The notes beneath the pieces are model-generated. The model was not told the origin of the DNA and made no database searches. It saw only the letters and a program-made list of their open reading frames with translations. From Candidatus Woesearchaeota archaeon (GTDB lineage Archaea; Nanobdellota; Nanobdellia; Woesearchaeales; WJKL01), in assembly GCA_018221125.1 (NCBI GenBank), contig JAAOYC010000031.1, forward strand, positions 1-32,703: DNA of 32,703 nt. Direction: 5' to 3'. Position 1 is the stretch's first letter, and each line of letters begins with the position of its first letter. Positions 20,801 through 28,019 of this stretch are shown piece after piece. The translations under genes and the position numbers were made by a program.

Positions 20801-21036
20801 TCTTCTCTTTTTACTCTCTGATTGATCAGTGCTTCTTGCGTAACAGGATGATGGACAAGTTTGCTCGTTCTTTCTAATCCTTCTACATCAAAATCCATAT
20901 CAAACGTGAAAAAACTTGTGCTGAATGCTCCTGCTTTCTTGATTCCAACATCTCTCAAAGCCTCTTCAAGAGCAGAAATAGTGTCACTTTCCCCTATTTG
21001 CTTATCAACAACTTCTATAGTATTTATACTGGCCAA
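17881..21036 (-). CDS. purL: FGAM synthase synthetase subunit with fused PurS-like N-terminal region
   Basis: 1051 aa with MWSEHCRHSLYNA, GETHNSPSALDPYGGSITGIVGVNRD-like segment, ITDLGAGGVSCASLEMAEETGG; N-terminal VDFKPGVTDNSARVLKKDLG resembles PurS; TTG start after GGGGG SD. Confidence 0.9.
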   Translation of the reverse strand: MASINTIEVVDKQIGESDTISALEEALRDVGIKKAGAFSTSFFTFDMDFDVEGLERTSKLVHHPVTQEALINQRVKREDWGFAIKVDFKPGVTDNSARVLKKDLGLIGVEDADVYTSNVHYITGEFNKSLEDQLERVASNPQIHGITILKRNEFEEQGGFERKIHPVDLGERANMFPIDLGSMDNEELRRTGKLGTLNLDLVKPEMSQKDIDKLRGGTLALVKDNYDLDYMDAIVKYALSELHTKGEGNKKGVITDVGLELLAQMWSEHCRHSLYNASIPGKENGIFQEYIRAPTLEVLKKKPHLGVSIYKDNSGVFKFNDKWLIGLKNETHNSPSALDPYGGSITGIVGVNRDPAGTGLGFEVIGNFLFYFLGHKDDKRKYFKKIITPDDEEWKNVTDKTALDRGFSLEELLLNPKQIFGGVVSGVEEGANQMGIALNLAICQHHENYNGKCQVGVGSWGRAPIEVNGKPTHEKHIDVGDRLYIIGGRAGRDGIHGSTFSSEEYSANSPATAVQIGDPYTQRKMFEALLELRDKGYIKFITDLGAGGVSCASLEMAEETGGLDIDLSKLLVKYEGMTATELFLNESQERMAIAVDMKHKDAIEAIMKEHEVEFSDIGCFTDSGRAIVYANGEKVVDMDMDFINHGFPHRNLKPAEYRLSEQEKDELKYKFNDAVLETLREAGETLEGLIKSDFDAMHRRPNLGSVAGFTDRMDSTVKGLSVQHCIQGKGRVSTKAACTSVELGDIEGLIQSYGHSERQVYIDAEKMGRNAFLRGIGHNVAMGGRMDYMVATDQALWQSSDQPEYQQMLIEANKGMAEVITGCEIPVISGKDSMYNQATMYDKDGNVVKRGVFPTILMTTMAKIDNVDDLVTIDVKEEGNLVYVVGASTKDNLGGSEYHNMYGERVEDDLHIGKVSDEDVSDAFDTFKKINKSNKLLQSAIYIEAGGLAMAARSSAMAGERGIDLNLNRVHQEDNLTWREQMYSETEGRFLVTINAGNKTEFEKIFDEKYSLVGVVGGDSLRISQGTNELISESVDDLLGVYHGKEVKKAA

Positions 21037-21080
21037 TCATAATTCCCCCTTAGGTCCCTATATATAGAGGTCTGATTAAT

Positions 21081-21138
21081 TCATTTAAATATTTTTTGTA
21101 GAATTTGTCGTCCTAAATTTGGGACAAATAGAATTATT
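21081..21138 (-). promoter_or_regulatory. Promoter/operator module upstream of purL (copy A)
   Basis: tcatttaaatatttt (21081-21095) and ggacaaatagaattatt (21122-21138) recur at the same spacing in copy B; TTTGTC-N13-GACAAA dyad. Confidence 0.6.
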
Positions 21139-22084
21139 TTGAAGATTTATCTTCCACAGCATTAGTATTCCCAGTAACTGGATCAGTTATAGCCCTGCCT
21201 TTATATATCATTTCCAAATATCTTAATTCTCCTGACAGCACATATTTCTCTTCTTTGCCTCTTCTGCTAAAACAATGGATAACTTTTGAGCATTCTTCTT
21301 TCTCTAATAAACCATCTAATCTGTTTGGCGGAATACCTAAAGCTCTTGCTATCTTTTTCCTGGCACTGTTGGATGAAAGAAGCATAATTCCATTGAAATT
21401 ATCAAGTAATCTTATAAAACTCGCTCCAGAAATCATCCCTTCTTCTGTTCTTAGATATAATGCCACATCATTTGCTACATCTTCATCTCCAAAATAAGGA
21501 TGCACTTTCTTAAGAATCTTTTTCACATAAGAAACATCATACTTCTTGTCCTGCTCTAACTCTACAGCCTCTCCTTGAATCTTAAAACTTACTCTCGGTT
21601 CATATTCCCCTGTTTCCCTGCCTTTTGTTATCTGAAATATATTTTTTGTTGTCATTTCATAGGATATATCCTCTACAAGGCTCTCTAATCTTTTAGCTTC
21701 AATGCAAGGAATTTTTGTTTGGTTTATCCAAAGCAGATAAGGTTCTTTACAGCCTTTTAATTCTTTATTAAGCAGGATTTTAACTTCTTCAGCAGATGTT
21801 CCAGCCATTTCTGCAATTCTGCTATATTCTCCTGCAGTTAAGAGGATATGATGCTCTAAACTCTTTACTAAACCAACAATATCTTTTCCAGGAACAAGCA
21901 TTGCCTCTCCTGCAATCTTCTTCCATAACTGCTTTACTTTAGATTTATCCAGCCCTTCATAAGCATGAAGCATCATTTCTTCAAAAACAGGAAATCCATA
22001 ATCCAGCTCAGGATTCACAGGATACTCTCCTTTTTCTCCAGAAATAAATGGAAATGCAATAAATCTTTTTTTAGGCTCAGCCAT
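21134..22084 (-). CDS. Hypothetical protein (316 aa), possible HTH-like segments
   Basis: Complete ORF with promoter-like TTTATAAAG upstream; segment ARKKIARALGIPPNRLDGLLEKE is HTH-like by eye only. Confidence 0.7.
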   Translation of the reverse strand: MAEPKKRFIAFPFISGEKGEYPVNPELDYGFPVFEEMMLHAYEGLDKSKVKQLWKKIAGEAMLVPGKDIVGLVKSLEHHILLTAGEYSRIAEMAGTSAEEVKILLNKELKGCKEPYLLWINQTKIPCIEAKRLESLVEDISYEMTTKNIFQITKGRETGEYEPRVSFKIQGEAVELEQDKKYDVSYVKKILKKVHPYFGDEDVANDVALYLRTEEGMISGASFIRLLDNFNGIMLLSSNSARKKIARALGIPPNRLDGLLEKEECSKVIHCFSRRGKEEKYVLSGELRYLEMIYKGRAITDPVTGNTNAVEDKSSK

Positions 22085-22167
22085 AGAAAAAAGAAGTAAA
22101 ATATTCTTTATAAAGTTTCTATTTTAAGGCGCAATTAAAATAAGAATCTTCATTATACCCAACAAAT

Positions 22168-22224
22168 CATTTAAATATTTTATCCAACTTCTGTTGTCAT
22201 AAAACTAGGACAAATAGAATTATT
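22168..22224 (-). promoter_or_regulatory. Promoter/operator module upstream of the 316-aa gene (copy B)
   Basis: tcatttaaatatttt (22168-22182) and ggacaaatagaattatt (22208-22224); TTGTC-N10-GACAA dyad. Confidence 0.6.
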
Positions 22225-22897
22225 CTTTAGGTTTTTCTGGAGTAAACAAATGGCTGATATCCACTCCCTTTGGTGTAGGAATTGGGCCTTTATTTCCTCC
22301 TTCTTCTAATGCTTGAGAAATACCTTCCTGTAGGGTATAAGGATCTCTATTTTTCCCAACAGTTCCAGTCTTATCTCCAACTGAACAACTTCTATATCCT
22401 GAAGCACCACCATCTAAAGCATGCATTATGTGTTTACCAGGCCATGCTGGTATTCTATACCCTGCATTTATGCCACCATGTGAAAAAAGAACATCTCTAC
22501 ACTCTCCATCAATTCCAGTTAATACAGGTATTGGTTTTCCATCTAACAGATGTCCTGCATTAGGACCGCCCAGATCAATATCATAGAGAAAAACTCTGCT
22601 ATTCTCTACAAAGATTGGAAATGATGCTATGCCCACATCTGATTTTAATTCAGCCTCTATTCTTTGGTAATCTTCAGAACCAGCATAACCTTCTTGCTCT
22701 AGTCTATGCACTTGAAGAGCATTTGCTTCTATTCTCTCATATAATTTTCTTTTTCCCTCAGGCATTCCAGGGAAATAATGAGTTTCAACTTTAGCCGGAT
22801 CAATACCTCTTTCTCTAACCTGTTCTTGTCCTTCTTCATCTATATCTAAAGGAAGTAACCTCAATGTTCTCAATTGTGCTTTTAAATCTTTATCCAT
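22220..22897 (-). CDS. Hypothetical protein (225 aa)
   Basis: Complete ORF; TATA-like TTTTTATATAG about 25 nt upstream of ATG. Confidence 0.7.
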   Translation of the reverse strand: MDKDLKAQLRTLRLLPLDIDEEGQEQVRERGIDPAKVETHYFPGMPEGKRKLYERIEANALQVHRLEQEGYAGSEDYQRIEAELKSDVGIASFPIFVENSRVFLYDIDLGGPNAGHLLDGKPIPVLTGIDGECRDVLFSHGGINAGYRIPAWPGKHIMHALDGGASGYRSCSVGDKTGTVGKNRDPYTLQEGISQALEEGGNKGPIPTPKGVDISHLFTPEKPKE

Positions 22898-22990
22898 AGT
22901 AAAATAGAAAGATTCAGCTATATAAAAAGGTGAGGGAAATATTTATATACCGCAAGAAAAATCTTTATTTAAATCAAGGGGGAATGCAAA

Positions 22991-23740
22991 ATGGTATTTT
23001 ATAGTTTTTCAGGATTAATCGGCTTGGCAATATTAGTTCTTATCTCAAGCTTGAAAATTGTTAAAGAATATGAACGTGGAGTAAGATTCACACTGGGAAA
23101 ATATTCAGGAATAATGAATCCTGGATTAAAACTAGTCATTCCAGTTCTACAATCATGGCAAAGAGTTGACATAAGAGTCAAGGCAATTGATGTTCCTGAC
23201 CAGGATGCAATCACAAAAGATAATGTTTCATTAAAAGTAAATGCTGTTCTGTATTACAAAGTTGCTGATTCCAAGAAAGCAATAATTGAAGTTGAGCATT
23301 TCAACTATGCTGTTTCTCAATTAGCACAGACAACAATGAGAGATGTAGTTGGAGAAGTTACTTTAGACGAATTATTATCAAAAAGAGATTCTGTTTCTAA
23401 AAGAATAAGGGAAATAGTAGACAAAGCAACAGACCCTTGGGGAATAAAAGTAGAATCAGTTGAGCTAAAGCATGTTGAGCTTCCAGAGCAGCTGAAAAGG
23501 ACAATAGGAAAAGAAGCAGAAGCTGAAAGAGAGAAAAGAGCTGTAATAATCAAAGCATCAGGAGAAGTGATTGCAGCAGATAACATGGCAAAAGCAGCAA
23601 CAACACTGGCAACAGCACCTGGAGCCCTGCATCTAAGAACTCTGCAGACACTGAATGACCTAAGCTCAGACAAATCCAACACAGTTGTATTTGCAATCCC
23701 TCTGGAAATCTTAAGGGCAATGGAAAAACTGAAAGAATAA
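22991..23740 (+). CDS. SPFH/stomatin/prohibitin-like membrane protein
   Basis: N-terminal TM then VKEYERGVRFTLGKYSGIMNPGLKLVIPVLQ...RVDIRVKAIDVPDQDAITKDNVSLKVNAVLYYKV; GGGGGAA SD. Confidence 0.92.
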   Translation: MVFYSFSGLIGLAILVLISSLKIVKEYERGVRFTLGKYSGIMNPGLKLVIPVLQSWQRVDIRVKAIDVPDQDAITKDNVSLKVNAVLYYKVADSKKAIIEVEHFNYAVSQLAQTTMRDVVGEVTLDELLSKRDSVSKRIREIVDKATDPWGIKVESVELKHVELPEQLKRTIGKEAEAEREKRAVIIKASGEVIAADNMAKAATTLATAPGALHLRTLQTLNDLSSDKSNTVVFAIPLEILRAMEKLKE

Positions 23741-23823
23741 TTCTTTTTTTATTTTTCTTTGGAAATTGATTTAATGATAATTAAGTGAATAAGGGCAAGA
23801 ACCAGAAGGTTTATATATAACTA

Positions 23824-23853
23824 ATTATATATCAACTATAGGTGATATATAAT
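23824..23853. promoter_or_regulatory. Inverted repeat over the TA operon SD and start codon
   Basis: attatatatca-actatagg-tgatatataat: 11-bp perfect inverted repeat, 8-nt spacer. Confidence 0.65.
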
Positions 23854-24076
23854 GGCTCCAACAACCATACAACTTGATAAATCAATAGTAAACATATTGA
23901 AAGAGATACGGGAATATCCTAGACAGACATATAATGAACTGATTCAACATATGGTGCAGGTTTTTAAGAGCGTTAAAAAGAAAAACCAGTATGATGAATT
24001 CCTTCATAAGATTCAACAGGCTAAGATGCAGGAGATCTGGGACAATAAAGAGGATGAGGCATGGGAAAATGCCTGA
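23852..24076 (+). CDS. Putative antitoxin (short ribbon-helix-helix/RelB-like)
   Basis: 74 aa, MAPTTIQLDKSIVNILKEIREYPRQTYNELI...; immediately upstream of PemK/MazF-like gene. Confidence 0.65.
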   Translation: MAPTTIQLDKSIVNILKEIREYPRQTYNELIQHMVQVFKSVKKKNQYDEFLHKIQQAKMQEIWDNKEDEAWENA

Positions 24077-24117
24077 TTTTTACCAGATCAAGCTGCGAAG
24101 GAACATGGTGAGTGAGT

Positions 24118-24429
24118 ATGCTTAAAGCAGGCGATGTAATATTAACACAGATTCAATTTACAGATACTTTTGAAATCAAAAAAAGACCTGCTTTAATTTT
24201 ATTTGAAGAACTGGATAACATAGTTGTAGCTGGAATAACAAGCAATAAAAAAATGAGAGGAGTTCCTCTTACTAAAAAAGAAGGTGCAGTCAAAGATAGC
24301 GTTATAAAATTAAATTACATTTTTACTATCTCTAAAATGATGATTGAAAAGACATTATTCTCTTTATCTAATGGAAAGAAAAAGATAGTTTTTGACGAAT
24401 TAGTAAATAGATTAAAGAATCTGCAGTAA
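24118..24429 (+). CDS. PemK/MazF-type toxin
   Basis: LKAGDVILTQIQFTDTFEIKKRPALILFEELDNIVVAGITSNKK matches PemK pattern; ATG 24118 has GGTGAG SD (track starts at GTG 24112). Confidence 0.8.
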   Translation: MLKAGDVILTQIQFTDTFEIKKRPALILFEELDNIVVAGITSNKKMRGVPLTKKEGAVKDSVIKLNYIFTISKMMIEKTLFSLSNGKKKIVFDELVNRLKNLQ

Positions 24430-24504
24430 ACAATTCTTGCCTTTTCTCAATTGTGCCTAATCTTTTCTATACACAAAAGAATTTAAAAGTTAAAAAAAGA
24501 ATTT

Positions 24505-24876
24505 TTATTCATCCTCTTGGATATAGCATCTACTGTTGAATTTATTCATCCCATACATTCTTAAATTTACTTGAACACCAACATCTCCTGCCAGTAATAC
24601 TGCTTGAGCTCCACCCATTGACATTATCTGCATTGCTCCAGCTCCAACAACACCAACAGCTTTTCCTAATTTGTAATAAGTTGATTCACTGTCTAATCTA
24701 GGGTCAGCTTCAACTATTTTCACAGCAAATCCTCCTAGAGTTATATTATCAGTTAGATGAGTGTATAAACTTCCGATAGGATCAGAAGAAAGCGCCATGC
24801 CATGAGTAAGCCCTCCTAAAAACTGTATTTTTCCGTCATGCTTTTCCACAGCATCTTCTAAACATAGTTCTGTCAT
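24505..24876 (-). CDS. Hypothetical protein (123 aa)
   Basis: Complete ORF in a gene-sized gap; no recognised motif. Confidence 0.5.
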   Translation of the reverse strand: MTELCLEDAVEKHDGKIQFLGGLTHGMALSSDPIGSLYTHLTDNITLGGFAVKIVEADPRLDSESTYYKLGKAVGVVGAGAMQIMSMGGAQAVLLAGDVGVQVNLRMYGMNKFNSRCYIQEDE

Positions 24877-24933
24877 GTAAAAGTATAATTATAGAATTAT
24901 AAAAAGCTTATGTAAAAAATAAAAATAAAAAAA

Positions 24934-25635
24934 TCACCTGATATTATAAACAAGTGATATCTGTCCTGTTACATCAACTTTCTGAGGCATTACCTGAGCA
25001 GCTTCGTCAACAGCCATTGCTCCAACTGTCTTTTCCATTGAATACATATAAGGCCTGTAGTGATAGCTTGATTCTGAAACAGATCTTACACTTCCAAGCT
25101 TTACACCTAGGCTGTCTGCAATTGTCTCAGCTTTCTCTTTTGCATTCTTTGTTGCCTCTGCCAAAGCCTGTTTCTTGAATTCCTGTTCTTTCTCCTCACT
25201 CAATCCAAAGTTGATGTTATTGATTGTATTTGCTCCATTGCTGACACAAACATCCACTATAGGTCCAACTTTATTCAGATTAGTTGTGCTTATCTTTAAT
25301 GTCTGGGTTGCTCTCCAGCCAACAACCTTGCTTTTTCCATCTTCATATCTTCTCTCTTCATACAAGCTTAATCTTTCTGTCTCAATATCATCTTCTGAAA
25401 TGCCCTTGTATCTTAATCCATCAATAATGTCATTGATTATCTTGTTTGCTTCATTTTGAGCATCTTCTGCAGTTAGCTTAACAACAGAGATTCCAGCCCA
25501 AACCTCTGCTTCATCAGGATCAAAAGTAAGCTCAGATGTTCCCTGCACATTAATCACTTTATTATCTCCTTGCTGGCATCCAACTAATGCCACCAAAGCC
25601 ATAATCAAAACCGCAATTATTATTTTTTTTATCAT
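24934..25635 (-). CDS. SIMPL-domain (DUF541) lipoprotein
   Basis: Start at ATG 25635 after GGAGGT SD gives lipoprotein signal MIKKIIIAVLIMALVALVGC; INVQGTSELTFDPDEAEVWAGI and later features typical of SIMPL. Confidence 0.85.
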   Translation of the reverse strand: MIKKIIIAVLIMALVALVGCQQGDNKVINVQGTSELTFDPDEAEVWAGISVVKLTAEDAQNEANKIINDIIDGLRYKGISEDDIETERLSLYEERRYEDGKSKVVGWRATQTLKISTTNLNKVGPIVDVCVSNGANTINNINFGLSEEKEQEFKKQALAEATKNAKEKAETIADSLGVKLGSVRSVSESSYHYRPYMYSMEKTVGAMAVDEAAQVMPQKVDVTGQISLVYNIR

Positions 25636-25644
25636 TTTGTATAC

Positions 25645-25687
25645 CTCCAAAAATTTATTTTTGGAGACCAGTGGAACTTGCTTCCAC
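25645..25687 (-). promoter_or_regulatory. Two consecutive hairpins in the serpin-SIMPL intergenic RNA
   Basis: Minus strand: GTGGAA-GCAAG-TTCCAC (25671-25687) then CTCCAAAAA-TAAA-TTTTTGGAG (25645-25666), whose 3' arm contains most of the GGAGGT SD (25643-25648). Confidence 0.65.
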
Positions 25688-25696
25688 GCTGCCTCC

Positions 25697-26962
25697 TTAG
25701 TTTGCAGTAGGGTCAACTACTTTTCCCATAAATAAGATGTTTCCTGTTCCTTTTTCCTGTATCAGGAAGATAAATGGATGGTCTGCCCTGAAGATATTGG
25801 TGGGCATGGCAGCTGTCAGTTCCATGACAACAGCTGTTGCAGCTGCTGCTTCTGTTCCTTTTTCATCAACTTTAACATAAGCTTGATGGATTACATTACC
25901 AATGTAGAGATCATTTGAACCATCCATACCTGAGAAATCAGCCTGTCCTGACTTAAATGCAGTTGGCATTCCCATCTGCTCTAATGTTTCTTTCATAAAA
26001 TACTTTGTCTCAAACTTGAATTTAGGAAGATAGATTGAGTCCATCTTTGTCTCCTGCATTTTGCTTTTGTATTCATCAAGTTTTTCAGAGGATAATTCAA
26101 TATCTCCAAGAGTATAATCATAAGTAATTATCTCATGTGTTTCATAATCATATTCTTTTCCTTGTTTTGGCAGTAAAATCAGCATTGAAATTTTCTCGCC
26201 TTTGTAAGGTAACTCTAAAATTTGTAAATTCCCCATATCAGCATAATTTAATCTTGCCTTATCAGGATCCATGTACATCATTGGAACTTTTACTGTATTT
26301 TCTGGAGTTATCTTGAAATCATGTTCACGAGTATCAGATTTATCAAACTCCCATTCCCATGTTCCTTTGAAATAGATTGCATTTGTAAGAACCAACCTTG
26401 TCAATGGACCTAGTACCCCGCTTGGAATTAAATCTTTAATTTTATTGTTGGTCTGTTCTTCTATAAAACTATTAATAGTTTGTCTTGATTTTTCTGTTTC
26501 CTTGATAAAATCTACATTTACTGCTTTTCCACCATAATAATTTTCAACTTTGCTTGTATAATCCTGTAGAAAAGGGTAATCCTGTTGAACCCATAAAGCA
26601 TTTCCTGTCTTTAATTCATAAGCTTTGTTTGCTTCATTAATATTGTTATAAATTGCAGCAAAATTTGGCCTTAATATATTATTATCCGGAAAATGAAAAA
26701 CATCAGCTATCTCTTTTGCAGTATCCCCTTTTGCTCCTTCATAAGTCATTGCCAAAGCAGAAGAGATACTGTAAGGAGAGAAGAATGCATTTCCTTCTTG
26801 ATTTAGTTCTTTGTATAAATCAAAAGCAAATTGGTTGTTTGCATCAACTACCTGTTTAATTCCTTCAGCTGTTGCCTGGGAATCATCTGCAGGTATTGGT
26901 TTTCCACCGCATCCTGATATAATCAAAAGTGATATTAGCAATATACTCATTATTATTTTCAT
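25697..26962 (-). CDS. Serpin, predicted lipoprotein
   Basis: NAFFSPYSISSALAMTYEGAKGDTAKEI, LVLTNAIYFKGTWEWEFD, VDEKGTEAAAATAVVM hinge, FRADHPFIFLIQEKGTGNILFMGKVVDP; lipobox-like LLIISGC; ATG 26962 has upstream GGAG. Confidence 0.95.
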   Translation of the reverse strand: MKIIMSILLISLLIISGCGGKPIPADDSQATAEGIKQVVDANNQFAFDLYKELNQEGNAFFSPYSISSALAMTYEGAKGDTAKEIADVFHFPDNNILRPNFAAIYNNINEANKAYELKTGNALWVQQDYPFLQDYTSKVENYYGGKAVNVDFIKETEKSRQTINSFIEEQTNNKIKDLIPSGVLGPLTRLVLTNAIYFKGTWEWEFDKSDTREHDFKITPENTVKVPMMYMDPDKARLNYADMGNLQILELPYKGEKISMLILLPKQGKEYDYETHEIITYDYTLGDIELSSEKLDEYKSKMQETKMDSIYLPKFKFETKYFMKETLEQMGMPTAFKSGQADFSGMDGSNDLYIGNVIHQAYVKVDEKGTEAAAATAVVMELTAAMPTNIFRADHPFIFLIQEKGTGNILFMGKVVDPTAN

Positions 26963-27051
26963 TTTATCAATCTCCATATAGTCATGTTAGAAGTTAAGGT
27001 ATACCTTTATAAATACCTGTCGTAGATTGCAAGTTGAGTTGAAGTTAACCC

Positions 27052-27936
27052 TTATAAAACCTCTTTCAAAGACTTAATTGCAACTTCTATCTGTTTATTT
27101 GAAGGCTCTTTTGTTGTTATCTTCTGGACCAATAACCCAGGCATTGTGATTAATTTAAGCACTTTAAACTTGCTGTACTTATCACTTGCTTTCAAAACTT
27201 CATAAGATATAGCTGCAATAAATGGAATCAATAATATCCTCAAAGGAAACAAGATTCCTTTTTGCAGCCAAAAACCCAGATCTAAAAATCCAGAATAAAC
27301 AGAGATGACTAATATAGGGAGTATTGAAAACACTAAAATACTTATCATCAGGACAATGATCAAAAAGCTTGTCCCGCATCTTGTATGCAGTGTTGTAAAC
27401 TTCTTTGCATTAGCAACTGTTAATTTCTTTCCAGCTTCATAGCAGTGAACAGCCTTATGTTCAGCACCATGGTACTGGAAAACTCTCCTGATATCTTTCA
27501 TAAAAGATATCCCTATGACATATCCTAAAAACAACACAATCTTGATAACACCATCAATCAGATTAAAGAGGATTGGATTGACTTCTTCTTTAACCCCGCT
27601 AAAGATAGCCAGAACATAAGGCAAAGCAACAAAAAACAATAATGTAATGGAAAAAGTAAAAAACAATGTCAAAAACACATCTCTTTTTGTTATCTTCTCA
27701 TGCTCATCCAGCTGCTGGTCTGCACTCCAGAGCAAAACTTTTGTGCCTTTGACCAAAGTATCAATCAGGATAACAGCTCCTCTAAAAAAAGGCCATTTTG
27801 CATACTTGTTCTTCTTCAGTCTCTCTTTCTTTGTCTTGATCTTATTATTAGGCAGTCTTACAGAAACAGCTAGTTTTGTAGGAGAACGCATCATAACTCC
27901 TTCAATAACAGCCTGCCCTCCAATATGTTCAACCAT
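27052..27936 (-). CDS. DUF1385 (YqhQ-like) membrane protein
   Basis: GGQAVIEGVMMRSP N-terminus, YHGAEHKAVHCYEAG, HTRCGTSFL are DUF1385 hallmarks. Confidence 0.9.
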   Translation of the reverse strand: MVEHIGGQAVIEGVMMRSPTKLAVSVRLPNNKIKTKKERLKKNKYAKWPFFRGAVILIDTLVKGTKVLLWSADQQLDEHEKITKRDVFLTLFFTFSITLLFFVALPYVLAIFSGVKEEVNPILFNLIDGVIKIVLFLGYVIGISFMKDIRRVFQYHGAEHKAVHCYEAGKKLTVANAKKFTTLHTRCGTSFLIIVLMISILVFSILPILVISVYSGFLDLGFWLQKGILFPLRILLIPFIAAISYEVLKASDKYSKFKVLKLITMPGLLVQKITTKEPSNKQIEVAIKSLKEVL

Positions 27937-28019
27937 AAAGAAATATTTTAATCTGAATTATTTAAGTGTTTCTAATTCACAAAGCTTTTTAAAATATACT
28001 AACTAATTAAATAACTAAT

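Noticed and set aside
11570-21067. Plus-strand ORFs opposite the purine operon
   Set aside because: Shadow frames of well-supported purine genes; hydrophobic or low-complexity translations.
21055-21067. TATATATAG as the purL TATA box
   Set aside because: Would place the start site after the GGGGG SD; the TATTTAAAT at 21081-21095 leaves room for an SD-containing leader.
23741-23760. T-rich tract after the SPFH gene as a defined terminator
   Set aside because: Plausible archaeal U-tract termination, but the AT-rich background makes it unsupportable by eye alone.
24069-24125. 18-codon ORF between antitoxin and toxin (MPDFYQIKLRRNMVSEYA)
   Set aside because: Too short and no supporting signal; possibly a decayed antitoxin tail or chance.
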